Source: a virus
Length of the DNA stretch: 64,000 nucleotides
Strand: one strand, 5' to 3'
IMG/VR virus record: IMGVR_UViG_3300021376_000039
Span: 1 to 64,000 of that record
Each line of letters begins with the position of its first letter. Within the stretch, counting starts at the first letter, position 1. The position numbers and the translations under genes were made by a program. The notes beneath the pieces are model-generated. The model searched no databases. It saw only the letters and a program-made list of their open reading frames with translations, and had not been told where the DNA came from. Shown in pieces: positions 23,314 to 31,330 of this stretch.

Positions 23314-23802
23314 CTAATTTTTAAGTGATCTTTCAAGTACTTTATATATGTCAGTAAAAATTTCAATATCTGATTTTGTTTTTTTATACTTATTATCGAA
23401 TATCTGTCTAAAAAAAGTATATATATTATCTTTAATTTTTAATTCATTTTGTGAATAAAAAACCTCAAAAAAGAAACCTTCAAAAAACTCTAAATCGGTT
23501 TCATTAAAAGTGAATTTTATATTTTCTTTTTTAAAATTATCTATGGTTTTATTCCAACACCACCTAAAGTGATTTAACTTTTGTTCATTTGTCATACCCA
23601 CTTTTGTTTCTTTATTATCTTCGGTATCATCACCTAAATAAGTTTCATTTAAAAGATTTAAAAAGGATAAACAAAAGTCTCTGAATAGTTCTGTAAGTTC
23701 CGGAGTAATATTATTTGCTAGATACCAAGCCGTGATATCATCTTGAGTCATTGGTTTGGCTAACCAATCAAAAAAACGACCCATGTTATTATCTGTATTC
23801 AT
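23314..23802 (-). CDS. Hypothetical protein (162 aa)
   Basis: Starts MNTDNNMGRFFDWLAKPMTQDDITAW; Met7 is an alternative start. Helical, Trp/Phe-rich (HFRWCWNKTIDNF, LEFFEGFFFEVFYSQ). No family recognised. Single gene with short AT-rich gaps on both sides. Confidence 0.6.
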   Translation of the reverse strand: MNTDNNMGRFFDWLAKPMTQDDITAWYLANNITPELTELFRDFCLSFLNLLNETYLGDDTEDNKETKVGMTNEQKLNHFRWCWNKTIDNFKKENIKFTFNETDLEFFEGFFFEVFYSQNELKIKDNIYTFFRQIFDNKYKKTKSDIEIFTDIYKVLERSLKN

Positions 23803-23845
23803 ATAACAAATAATAACATGGGTCTAATTAAAAATGAAGTTTAAT

Positions 23846-25135
23846 TTATTGTGTTTTTTTACCGTATGAAATTAAATCTTTCATTTTTTCAATGTCAGAA
23901 ATAACTTTTTGTTCTTCTTTTGATTCTAATTTCATCATTATTTTTGATGCTTTATCAGTTTCGGAACCACTTTTGTCTGATAAAACGGGTTGTGCAGATT
24001 TATTATAAGCCTTTCTTTTTATTTTAGCGAGTAAGTTATCTTTTCTTATTTTGTTTCTTCTTTGGTTTGTTGGTGTTTCTACCGCATTTGCCCACTCAGG
24101 GTTATTTCCTGTTCTTGATGAACCTACAGTTAAATCTTCCACCCATTTTTCGTCAGGATGGATTTCATCATAATCTAAATTTTCCAACCCTGCAGCCGTA
24201 AAATTGTCTATATACTCACCAACAGCATCTGAAGGTACATAAGCCATTTTAGACATCTTAGCTAATTCACCATTACCTTTAGGGAAATGTTTTGGGTTCA
24301 TCTCATAACCACCTTTAGAACCACCTTTGAGGTAATCTTTCATTTTCTTAACAACGCTGTCAATATAATCGTCATTTTCTTTTTTAGACTTATCTTGATT
24401 TGCCTTTGTTAATTTTATAGGGTTTACACTTTTTTTAGTTGTTTTCTTTTTCTTTTTTTCCTCCAAAACAATATTTTCAATAATATCAATAATCTCATTT
24501 TCTTTAAAAAGGTGTTTTTTACCATCAAGAACTAAACTATACATAGATTCATTTCTTAACATTTCGAAATCTTTTTTGTCGATTTTTCCATTTTTGTTTC
24601 TATCGATTATTTTTTGATTTCCATAAAGTTTTTCGTCAATTTCTTTTTCTTTACGTCTTCTTAACATTGCAAAATCTTCTTTGTCTAATCTACCATTTTT
24701 GTTCTTATCTAATTTGTGTTGTTTACCGTAAAGTTTTTCTTTTATTTCGTACTCATATTCGGTACATTCTTTTTCTTCCAAATCTTTTTTTCTTTTTACG
24801 TGTTTTCTAACATTTTCTGAATCATTATCATCATCGTCTTTATCGTCACCTCTTAATAATTTTTCAATATCTTCAACAGACATTGGGCTTTTGAATCTTT
24901 TTTTACCGAATCTTGGGTGTCCATCATCCATTCCTACTAGTTCTTGGATATCTCCTTCATACATTGATCCGCATTCCCTGCATTCATTTTCATACATATT
25001 TTTAGATCCACATTCTGAGCAAATTTGTTTTTTCATTTTAACGTCTTCAAAAATTTTATTTTTAATAATATTGATTCTATTACCAAATTCCTCTGAAATA
25101 ATTTTGTCAATAATATTATTTACCTCTCTATTCAT
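23846..25135 (-). CDS. Head-packaged candidate with zinc ribbon and EF-hand-like repeats (429 aa)
   Basis: Start set at MNREVNNIIDKIISE (25135), 4 nt after an ATATTTAT box. Leader with I-S-E at 13-15. A zinc ribbon follows (ICSECGSKNMYENECRECGS). Two tandem repeats, DKNKNGRLDKEDFAMLR and DRNKNGKIDKKDFEMLR, have the DxNxNGxxDxxDF calcium-loop pattern of EF-hands or dockerin. The C-terminal half is basic and disordered. Repeats and leader point to a multi-module internal virion protein; binding partners unknown. Confidence 0.65.
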   Translation of the reverse strand: MNREVNNIIDKIISEEFGNRINIIKNKIFEDVKMKKQICSECGSKNMYENECRECGSMYEGDIQELVGMDDGHPRFGKKRFKSPMSVEDIEKLLRGDDKDDDDNDSENVRKHVKRKKDLEEKECTEYEYEIKEKLYGKQHKLDKNKNGRLDKEDFAMLRRRKEKEIDEKLYGNQKIIDRNKNGKIDKKDFEMLRNESMYSLVLDGKKHLFKENEIIDIIENIVLEEKKKKKTTKKSVNPIKLTKANQDKSKKENDDYIDSVVKKMKDYLKGGSKGGYEMNPKHFPKGNGELAKMSKMAYVPSDAVGEYIDNFTAAGLENLDYDEIHPDEKWVEDLTVGSSRTGNNPEWANAVETPTNQRRNKIRKDNLLAKIKRKAYNKSAQPVLSDKSGSETDKASKIMMKLESKEEQKVISDIEKMKDLISYGKKTQ

Positions 25136-25155
25136 ATTAATAAATATCAACTACT

Positions 25156-25644
25156 TCATAAAGTACCATTTATTTTATTTAATATGATATTTTTTATTTC
25201 CTCCACAGTTAATCCAGTTTTTAATGATACATTATGAATCGCCTCATTTACTGATGATGACTTTTTTTTAACCTTTACGAGTTTGTCCTTACTATTGCCT
25301 TGACTACAATATGGGAATGTTTTACATTTTTTATTAATAGACACAAACCCACCTCCTTTAATTTGTGGTACTTTAAAAGACCTTCCCCTACCTATAGTGT
25401 TATTTCCTCTCATTTTAACATCTTCAAATCCAGGCGCATCATAAATACCTGCCGAAGATGATGAAGTAACTTCTTTAAACTCTCCCTCTTCTTTTGGTAA
25501 TTTTTTGTATTCCGATCTTGCGGTATCGTCATCAGCAAACAAACTTAATTTAGTGTTAAAACCTCCTGCAGAAACAGCACCTGTGCTTTCTTTATTCTCT
25601 ACTTTCTTTTTTAGAGCTTCAAGTATTAATTTATTAATATCCAT
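25156..25644 (-). CDS. Head-packaged protein candidate (162 aa)
   Basis: Leader MDINKLILEALKKK with I-L-E at 7-9. The centre has SSSSAGIYDAPGFED, a Ser/Gly turn motif I have seen behind such leaders in marine T4-like phages. CKTFPYCSQGN adds two Cys. The C-terminal helix ends NIILNKINGTL. Function unknown. Confidence 0.55.
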   Translation of the reverse strand: MDINKLILEALKKKVENKESTGAVSAGGFNTKLSLFADDDTARSEYKKLPKEEGEFKEVTSSSSAGIYDAPGFEDVKMRGNNTIGRGRSFKVPQIKGGGFVSINKKCKTFPYCSQGNSKDKLVKVKKKSSSVNEAIHNVSLKTGLTVEEIKNIILNKINGTL

Positions 25645-25892
25645 TATTTTTTATTTTTTAGAGTTGTTTGCCATTGATTCTTTTTAGACCACATTAAATA
25701 ATAAAACTCAGACATCATATGAACAATAATTTCATTTATATCGCCTCTTAAATTACCTTTACTCAACTCAGATTTTATCTTGTCAATGATATTATCTTCA
25801 AATTTTTTTAATGTAGATGCATTTAAAAAGTCTTTTATTTCTTTTTTAATAGTTAATTCAATTTCTTTTTTTTCTGCGTTAGTTAAAGCCAT
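25644..25892 (-). CDS. Hypothetical protein (82 aa)
   Basis: MALTNAEKKEIELTIKKEIKDFL..., helical and charged, with a C-terminal MMSEFYYLMWSKKNQW. Shares single-base stop/start overlaps with both neighbours (25644 and 25892), so it belongs to one operon with the spanin-like gene upstream. Confidence 0.6.
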   Translation of the reverse strand: MALTNAEKKEIELTIKKEIKDFLNASTLKKFEDNIIDKIKSELSKGNLRGDINEIIVHMMSEFYYLMWSKKNQWQTTLKNKK

Positions 25893-26302
25893 TATTTAAA
25901 TATTAAAACACCGGATAATATGGTTATAATGGAACCACCAACAATTTCAATTACTGTATTTTTAACTTTTAACTTTTTGATGTCTTTTCTTAAATCTTTA
26001 TTTTGATCATCAACAATTTTAAATTTTTCGTTTTCTTTTTCTATTTGTAATTTGTAATTAGTTTCTTTTTGTTCAAAAGTTGTGATTATAGAATCTTTTA
26101 AATCCACTTTTTTTCTTGTTTCAATTAATTCAATGTCTGTTAATTTAGAGACTTTTGTGATAGAATCCAATCTATTTAAATCTAATGCAATTTTTTTAGC
26201 TACAGTATATGGCATACATATTTCATTTGTATCTTTTACTGTTTTTTGTGAAAACGAAGTAAAAGAAATAAGTAATGCGATAATAAAAAATATTTTTTTC
26301 AT
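25892..26302 (-). CDS. Secreted coiled-coil protein, spanin-like (136 aa)
   Basis: Signal peptide MKKIFFIIALLISFTSFSQ, with the 'FSQ' cleavage context common in flavobacteria. A long coiled coil follows (LKDSIITTFEQKETNYKLQIEKENEKF...), then a C-terminal span (VIEIVGGSIITILSGVLIF). The layout fits a unimolecular or partner spanin bridging the membranes at lysis. It sits next to a second coiled-coil membrane protein and near the amidase-like gene. Confidence 0.55.
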   Translation of the reverse strand: MKKIFFIIALLISFTSFSQKTVKDTNEICMPYTVAKKIALDLNRLDSITKVSKLTDIELIETRKKVDLKDSIITTFEQKETNYKLQIEKENEKFKIVDDQNKDLRKDIKKLKVKNTVIEIVGGSIITILSGVLIFK

Positions 26303-26306
26303 TTTT

Positions 26307-26657
26307 TTAATAATTGTATCTTTTATGTAATAAACTATCTATTTGTGATTTTGTCATTTTATCAATTTCTTCACCTTTTTCTTTATAGTATTCTTTTATG
26401 GTAATTTTTTGATTCTTAACTTTAGCGATAGTAGAATCTATCTTATTCAATTCTATTTTATATGATTCTATTTGTGAATCTAATTTTTTTTGACTTTCGA
26501 CTAAAGTGCGTATCTCTTTGTTTAGTTCTTCCAATTTATATTTGTCTAATTCGGACATTTGTGGTTTTGGTGTTGCCAAATAAACCACTAAATATAAAAC
26601 AGCGATAAATAATATACCACCTAATACATATTTATAATACTTTTTTACTGTCTCCAT
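26307..26657 (-). CDS. Rz-like inner-membrane coiled-coil protein (116 aa)
   Basis: Start set at METVKKYYKYVLGG (26657), 2 bases after the upstream stop. N-terminal span (VLGGILFIAVLYLVVYLA), then a coiled coil (ELNKEIRTLVESQKKLDSQIESYK). This is the topology of an inner-membrane spanin (Rz-like). With the 25892 protein it may form the lysis bridge. No sequence signature proves it. Confidence 0.55.
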   Translation of the reverse strand: METVKKYYKYVLGGILFIAVLYLVVYLATPKPQMSELDKYKLEELNKEIRTLVESQKKLDSQIESYKIELNKIDSTIAKVKNQKITIKEYYKEKGEEIDKMTKSQIDSLLHKRYNY

Positions 26658-26658
26658 A

Positions 26659-27207
26659 TTATTGAGGTTTTTGTATTGTTTTCTTTCTAGTAGATATAAC
26701 TTTAGCCCATTTTGATTTAAACTTTTCATAAAATCCTGTTAATTTACCAATTAATTCAGTTAATTTTTCATCTAATTTAATCATATCTCCATTTATATAT
26801 ACACCATTGTTTTCTCCAATTGAAAAGAAGAACTCTAGATCAAAGTCAATCACTTTCCCGCTCCACTGAACTTCGTTTTGGTACATATTTAAAACCCCAA
26901 AATCCGATAAGTCAGAAACGTCCTCTACGAATTCATCCATAGTTTCTTGAAATGCGGTTTTTTCTTCTGTGGTTAGTTCTAAATCTCTTTTTTCTTTCCC
27001 GTGTAAAGATAAAAGTCCACCAGAAATCCTATATGTCTTACTCTTATCTCTTTTAACCTCATCAGTATTTACTTCAGATGACATTTCAGTTTCATCATCA
27101 TCTATTTTATTTTCAATACTTTTGGCTAGGTTAATAGCCTCAGGTTGCTCCATAAGCATTCTAGTTTTTTTAAGTAATGCCTTTATTTCATCATATTCAT
27201 TTATCAT
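26659..27207 (-). CDS. Conserved phage protein (182 aa)
   Basis: N-terminus MINEYDEIKALLKK... with L-M-E at 18-20 is a weaker match to the targeting leader. The main domain (YRISGGLLSLHGKEKRDL ... DFGVLNMYQNEVQWSGKVIDFDLEFFFSIGENNGVYI) is one I associate with T4-like phages of Bacteroidetes, probably structural, not assigned. Overlaps the next gene by 11 bases. Confidence 0.55.
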   Translation of the reverse strand: MINEYDEIKALLKKTRMLMEQPEAINLAKSIENKIDDDETEMSSEVNTDEVKRDKSKTYRISGGLLSLHGKEKRDLELTTEEKTAFQETMDEFVEDVSDLSDFGVLNMYQNEVQWSGKVIDFDLEFFFSIGENNGVYINGDMIKLDEKLTELIGKLTGFYEKFKSKWAKVISTRKKTIQKPQ

Positions 27208-27796
27208 TTTCTAATAGTTGTTTAAAATTTTTAAAATTAAAAGAAGGGTTAACGTCTTTATAATCAAAATTAAAATTACTTCTTGAAACTATACCTTTGA
27301 AGTATTCGACTCCATCAAATTTAACATTATGTCCTATACATTCTTTTGGTATTTTGAATTTTTCACAAAGTTCATTAACCAATTGCGTTAGACTTTCCAT
27401 TTGTTTTTTAGTATAAGTGTCCCAAAAAAAATAATCTCTCCATTTCCTCTCGTAAACTTCTTTTTTATAAATATCACCAATCCAATTAACGTACGTTTCA
27501 TCCAATGGATTTTTTTTTAACCATCCGTTATTTTCTATACTAATAATTATTGAATTTTTATCTATGTCGATATCTTTCATAAACTCAGAGTATTTTTCAG
27601 GACTCATTATCTCGTACCTGTCTCCATTTTTAGATATTACATAGTTTGGTAAGTAAGGATTTTTTTTATTATATCTGTACTTTAATGCGTTGATATAATT
27701 TTTATAATCTCTCCTGGTGTCTGCTAAAATAATTTGTTTTTTATTTTGGTTTACACCTTTTTCTTTAAAATCTGTTAATTCGTAAAGATTTCCCAT
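27197..27796 (-). CDS. Amidase-fold protein, zinc site not conserved (199 aa)
   Basis: Overall pattern of phage N-acetylmuramoyl-L-alanine amidases: YVISKNGDRYEI, SIIISIENNGWL, YTKKQMESLTQLVNELCEKF, ECIGHN and a C-terminal VSRSNFNFDYKDVNPSFNF. The usual first zinc His pair (HHT/HYVI type) is replaced by ADTRR and NYVI, and only GHN is left of the later ligands. It may be an inactive, cell-wall-binding relative or use a different metal set. It overlaps the membrane gene upstream by 32 bases. Confidence 0.65.
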   Translation of the reverse strand: MGNLYELTDFKEKGVNQNKKQIILADTRRDYKNYINALKYRYNKKNPYLPNYVISKNGDRYEIMSPEKYSEFMKDIDIDKNSIIISIENNGWLKKNPLDETYVNWIGDIYKKEVYERKWRDYFFWDTYTKKQMESLTQLVNELCEKFKIPKECIGHNVKFDGVEYFKGIVSRSNFNFDYKDVNPSFNFKNFKQLLENDK

Positions 27797-28973
27797 AACC
27801 GTCTCTATTAAGATATGATAATTTTTTAGGTTTAGATTCTTGTGTTTGGTTTTTCTCTACTACAAATTCTTCTATTTTTTCTTCTTCTTTATTTTCCTCT
27901 TTTTCTAATAATAAATTTTCTAATTTAAGTAATTCTTCTTCAGTTGGTTTTATTGGTGTTTCGTTTGTTATTTCTGATACTTTATAATTTTCATCTAAAA
28001 CTTTTTCTAAGTATTCTAATAACTCCTGTGTTGGGTTTAATTTGTCTGATTCATCTACGTCAACTTGTTCGGTACTTGTTCGGTGCTCAGTCGGTACTTG
28101 TTCGGTAACTTGAGGGGTAACTTGAGGGGTAACTACTGTGTATTCAGGTGTATTTACGGTGTAATCATCTTTTTTTCTTTTTCCTTTAAATGCCTGGTTT
28201 GTTGCAATAACTAAAGTAATTGCCAACGGATCGAATACGAAAATTAAAATCAATATAAATAAATTTGCAACTCTTTTAATATTCCATTCTAATAATTCAC
28301 TAACATATTTTAAAGCACCTAATTCACTTCCAGATATTTCCTCCGATTCCATATTCAAAATATCAACATCTAGTTTAGTTATACTATCATTCATATTATC
28401 TATTCTTTTTGCTATGGTATCTCGTCTTACTTGTGCTTGAGATAATTGAGTTTCAAATGACTTTCTATTGGCATTATTAGCCCTTGTGATTACTTGTCCT
28501 GTTTTATTATCTACAGATTGGGTGGTTGTGTTATTTGATAAACCATCTCTTAGTTTGGTTATATCTCCGTCTAATGTATTTTTTTCTTTAGTCAACTCGT
28601 CTTTGACTTCCTCAAATCTTTTCTTTTTTACTTCAATATTTTTGACTTGTTTTTCATTTATTTCAAGTTTTGCTATGTTGCCTTGAAATCCAGTACTCAA
28701 CAACCCGTATATTCCAAGTGAGGTAATCAGTGACAAAGTCACAAGTGCTATTGTTAAATATAACTTTAATACTCCGTAAGTTTCTTTCCATTTGTCATGT
28801 AAATATGTTGCAATAGCTATCTTAGAAATTTCAAGGAATGACCCCATTATTATAACCGGCAAAGCAACACCAACAAAGACTATCGATAAACCAACGACAC
28901 TATAATATGCTGCCGTGCCCGATAAACCTAAAGCACAAAACAATAAAAACCAGGGTAAAAATTTTTCTTTCAT
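27765..28973 (-). CDS. Polytopic membrane coiled-coil protein (402 aa)
   Basis: Three N-terminal spans (WFLLFCALGLSGTAAYYSVV, VFVGVALPVIIMGSFL, LYLTIALVTLSLITSLGIY), a coiled coil of about 130 residues, a fourth span near residue 245 (LFILILIFVFDPLAITLVI), then a disordered cytoplasmic tail with a VTPQVTPQVTEQV repeat and Glu-rich region. Similar proteins occur in other large phages, function unknown. Its start lies 38 nt after a terminator that follows a pseudoknotted RNA, so attenuation is possible. Confidence 0.65.
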   Translation of the reverse strand: MKEKFLPWFLLFCALGLSGTAAYYSVVGLSIVFVGVALPVIIMGSFLEISKIAIATYLHDKWKETYGVLKLYLTIALVTLSLITSLGIYGLLSTGFQGNIAKLEINEKQVKNIEVKKKRFEEVKDELTKEKNTLDGDITKLRDGLSNNTTTQSVDNKTGQVITRANNANRKSFETQLSQAQVRRDTIAKRIDNMNDSITKLDVDILNMESEEISGSELGALKYVSELLEWNIKRVANLFILILIFVFDPLAITLVIATNQAFKGKRKKDDYTVNTPEYTVVTPQVTPQVTEQVPTEHRTSTEQVDVDESDKLNPTQELLEYLEKVLDENYKVSEITNETPIKPTEEELLKLENLLLEKEENKEEEKIEEFVVEKNQTQESKPKKLSYLNRDGYGKSLRINRF

Positions 28974-29010
28974 AATATAATATTATAGTTAATAAATATT
29001 AAAGATAAAT

Positions 29011-29040
29011 AAAAAACCCTTCATTGGTACCAATGAAGGG
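29011..29040 (-). terminator. Terminator upstream of the membrane gene
   Basis: Perfect inverted repeat CCCTTCATTGG/CCAATGAAGGG followed by a T-run on the minus strand, between the structured RNA and the gene starting at 28973. Confidence 0.85.
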
Positions 29041-29142
29041 GGTAGTTTCATTTTACCATATAAATAAAATTGGGGAATTTCACCCTGGTGTCTTCAGGCA
29101 CCTTCCGCCGAGTTGTATGGGTAATCTCGGTTCAACCCATTT
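29041..29142 (-). ncRNA. Structured RNA with H-type pseudoknot
   Basis: On the minus strand, ATGGGT pairs with ACCCAT (29135-29140 with 29117-29122) and the enclosed CCGAG pairs with downstream CTCGG (29126-29130 with 29108-29112), a textbook H-type pseudoknot. Hairpins GGTG-CCTGAAGA-CACC and GGG-TGAAATT-CCC follow, then the 29011-29040 terminator. It could be a 3' UTR element of the 29144 gene, a released small RNA, or a riboswitch-like attenuator for the gene at 28973. Confidence 0.55.
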
Positions 29143-29143
29143 T

Positions 29144-29683
29144 TTAAATATAAATGATTTTTATTTCATTGATGAATTTTTGTTCTAACCTTATTCTATT
29201 AGACTTTTTTTCTTCGTTTTTAGTTTTTAAAAATTCTCCGTCGTCTGAAAACGCAGAAGTAATAATACTAAAAAAATTACCTTTTTTTTTAAATAGTACT
29301 TCCATAAAATTAAATTTTTTGTTATCCTCATTTTCTTTTCTTCTGTGGACAAAAATAATTTGATTATTTTGTGGATTTTCTTTTTCGTATGAATCATAAA
29401 TTTTTTCAACATTATTTGAAAATAATGTTCTTATCATAGTATCAGGAACTGCAAGTCTTGGTTCAATAGCAAATTTAGATTTTCTAGTGTCTAAAAATTC
29501 TTGGTATTTATCTACTATTTCATCATACGTATCACCTCCGAACCTTTCTTTTCTTTGGTGGTATGTTGATTTAAGCTGTATTAATTTATTATCTATAACT
29601 TTTGAAAATAGGGTGGTTCCGTCGGATTCTCTTCTTCCCGTTTCGTTAATGATTAAATTCTTCAACTGGTTTAATAACTTCAT
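29144..29683 (-). CDS. Head-packaged protein candidate (179 aa)
   Basis: Start set at MKLLNQLKNLIINE (29683), 4 nt after a TATTTATA box. Leader with I-N-E at 12-14. The body has a beta-rich end (IIFVHRRKENE ... FNFMEVLFKKKGNFFSIITSAFSDDG) that loosely recalls small phage-borne RNase-fold domains of the barnase/RelE kind; this is a weak likeness only. If so, an injected toxin-like nuclease is conceivable. Confidence 0.55.
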   Translation of the reverse strand: MKLLNQLKNLIINETGRRESDGTTLFSKVIDNKLIQLKSTYHQRKERFGGDTYDEIVDKYQEFLDTRKSKFAIEPRLAVPDTMIRTLFSNNVEKIYDSYEKENPQNNQIIFVHRRKENEDNKKFNFMEVLFKKKGNFFSIITSAFSDDGEFLKTKNEEKKSNRIRLEQKFINEIKIIYI

Positions 29684-29687
29684 ATCA

Positions 29688-29695
29688 TATAAATA
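29688..29695 (-). promoter_or_regulatory. Candidate late promoter box TATTTATA
   Basis: TATTTATA on the minus strand, exactly 4 nt before the ATG at 29683. Confidence 0.5.
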
Positions 29696-29696
29696 C

Positions 29697-29842
29697 AAAA
29701 AGGGTGAGAAAAACCCACCCTTTTAAATTTTTTCGGTACGATTCGAGGATTTTAAACCCGACACACTAACCGCGGCGTCTCGACGACTTACGACCCCAGG
29801 AGTAAGTTTCCCGACAAACGTTTAGTTAACTGTCAACGTTTG
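29697..29842 (-). ncRNA. Independent small RNA (about 145 nt) with own promoter and terminator
   Basis: A perfect host promoter (29848-29879) starts a transcript near 29842. The RNA opens with a 9-bp hairpin ACAAACGTT/AACGTTTGT, has a second hairpin ACTTAC/GTAAGT, and ends in a terminator (AAGGGTG/CACCCTT with T-run, 29697-29724). No open reading frame fits. It lies between the sigma factor gene and the 29683 gene. Target unknown. Confidence 0.65.
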
Positions 29843-29847
29843 TGATA

Positions 29848-29879
29848 CAAATATATGGTGATTTTTTGTATTATCCAAA
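29848..29879 (-). promoter_or_regulatory. Host-type promoter of the small RNA
   Basis: Perfect TTTG, 20-nt spacer, TATATTTG on the minus strand. Confidence 0.85.
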
Positions 29880-29886
29880 TTTTTTA

Positions 29887-30702
29887 TCATAAATATTCAA
29901 ATAAATCTGAACATTCGTTTCTTAGTTTGCGTAAAGCTTTTTCTTTAATTTGTCTTACACGCTCCTTTGTCAAACTAAAATCAGAACCAATATCCTCAAG
30001 AGTTCTTGGTGTCCCTGAAATACCGTAGTAATCCTCAACAATAAGTCTCTCTCTTTCATCCAAGATTGACATGATATTCATCATTTTTTCTTTTAAAGCG
30101 TCTTTAGTGGAAAAAACTTCATCAGGTGAATCAACATTGTCATTTTTAATAACATCAATAAGGGTATCACCATCTTCATTAATATGCATATCTAAATCTA
30201 TGATTTTAGGTAATGTTGCAAATTTATCAGACAACTCTTTATTAGTCTTTTCATTTTCCTTTTTTTCTTTGTACATATCTTGTACAACATTTACGGGGAG
30301 TCTAATTGTTCTTGAATTTTCATTAAGAGACTGTAGAATAGATTGTTTAATCCACCAAACAGCATAAGATATAAATCTATTGTTTTTAGTCCAATCAAAG
30401 TTTTTAATGGCTTTCATTAACCCAAAGTTACCTTCAGCAATTAAATCTGCCAAATCTATTCCTTGATTTTGATATTGTTTTGCGACTGTTATAACAAATC
30501 TTAAATTACCTTCAAGTAATTCTTTATAGATATGTTCTCTTTCTTTTTCGCTACAATCGTTAGATGTAATGCGTTGTGATAAAGTTTTCTCTCTCTCGGG
30601 AGTCATAACTTTATATTTTCTAATTTCTTTTAAATAGATTTGAATCTCATCTTGATTGAGTGGGTTTGACGACTTAATGTCCTCCATCTTTTCTCTTTCC
30701 AT
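29887..30702 (-). CDS. Sigma-70 family RNA polymerase sigma factor
   Basis: 271 residues. Region 1.2/2.1 start (NPLNQDEIQIYLKEIRKY), core-binding LLEGNLRFVITVAKQYQ, DLIAEGNFGLMKAI, -10 recognition FISYAVWWIKQSILQSL, region 3 (RTIRLPVNV), region 4 helix-turn-helix RTLEDIGSDFSLTKERVRQIKEKALRKL. It is close to a full RpoD-like factor lacking region 1.1. It should redirect host RNA polymerase; the TATTTATA boxes are a candidate target. T4 uses the divergent gp55 for the same job. Confidence 0.93.
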   Translation of the reverse strand: MEREKMEDIKSSNPLNQDEIQIYLKEIRKYKVMTPEREKTLSQRITSNDCSEKEREHIYKELLEGNLRFVITVAKQYQNQGIDLADLIAEGNFGLMKAIKNFDWTKNNRFISYAVWWIKQSILQSLNENSRTIRLPVNVVQDMYKEKKENEKTNKELSDKFATLPKIIDLDMHINEDGDTLIDVIKNDNVDSPDEVFSTKDALKEKMMNIMSILDERERLIVEDYYGISGTPRTLEDIGSDFSLTKERVRQIKEKALRKLRNECSDLFEYL

Positions 30703-31312
30703 AATTGTCTAAAATCTCTTTTTCTTGCTCTGTTAATGAATTTATTCCTTTCTCTGATATTTTGTCTAATATTTCATCTACCGTTGGTATCTCTTCCGGT
30801 TCTTTTTTCATAACCATCTGATTGAAGTCCGCAGGTAAAAGAAACTCAAACGTAAAATTTTTTAATTCTTCTCTTCTTTCTTTTAATTTTAATTCTACAT
30901 TAATTTCTCCTGTTTTACTTTGTTCTTTTTTTATTTCTCCGTCTATATTTAAAAAATCTTTCTTAAGTTTTCTAGGCATCTTTATGTCAATATTTTTTGT
31001 TGCCTCCATTAAAAAATACTGTTCAGTTATTTCAGACATTGTCATGTCAATGTATTCCTTTAAGTCTGAGAATAATTCTTTACTTCTAAAATGAAATACA
31101 ACCCCATACTCACCATGTGTGAATTTTAAAAAGGGGGAACTAACGATTGTTAAAAGTTGTGAGGACAAATTTGTTGCCAAATTTTCTTGTTCATCAAAAT
31201 CACCAAATATAAATAACATATAAGAGGGATCTTTTTTTGGTTGTTTTTTACGCATCAATTTGTTTTTAATATATAATACAAAGTTATAAATTTTTTCACT
31301 AACACCAAACAT
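30674..31312 (-). CDS. Hypothetical protein (212 aa)
   Basis: N-terminal basic segment, then a soluble domain (PSYMLFIFGDFDEQENLATNL ... THGEYGVVFHFRSKELF) and a C-terminal helix pair PTVDEILDKISEKGINSLTEQEKEIL, a short motif common at protein C-termini in Bacteroidetes. No function recognised. A looser TATTTATT box precedes it. It overlaps the sigma gene by 29 bases, so the two are co-transcribed. Confidence 0.6.
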   Translation of the reverse strand: MFGVSEKIYNFVLYIKNKLMRKKQPKKDPSYMLFIFGDFDEQENLATNLSSQLLTIVSSPFLKFTHGEYGVVFHFRSKELFSDLKEYIDMTMSEITEQYFLMEATKNIDIKMPRKLKKDFLNIDGEIKKEQSKTGEINVELKLKERREELKNFTFEFLLPADFNQMVMKKEPEEIPTVDEILDKISEKGINSLTEQEKEILDNYGKRKDGGH

Positions 31313-31330
31313 AATTCATTAATAAATATT

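Noticed and set aside
29108-29146. Pseudoknot after the 29144 stop codon as a frameshift or read-through signal
   Set aside because: No slippery heptamer lies in the right frame, and read-through would meet a TGA four codons later.
29700-29842. tRNA in the small RNA region downstream of the sigma gene
   Set aside because: Sequences like TTCGAGG occur, but no acceptor stem, anticodon arm or T-arm can be assembled.
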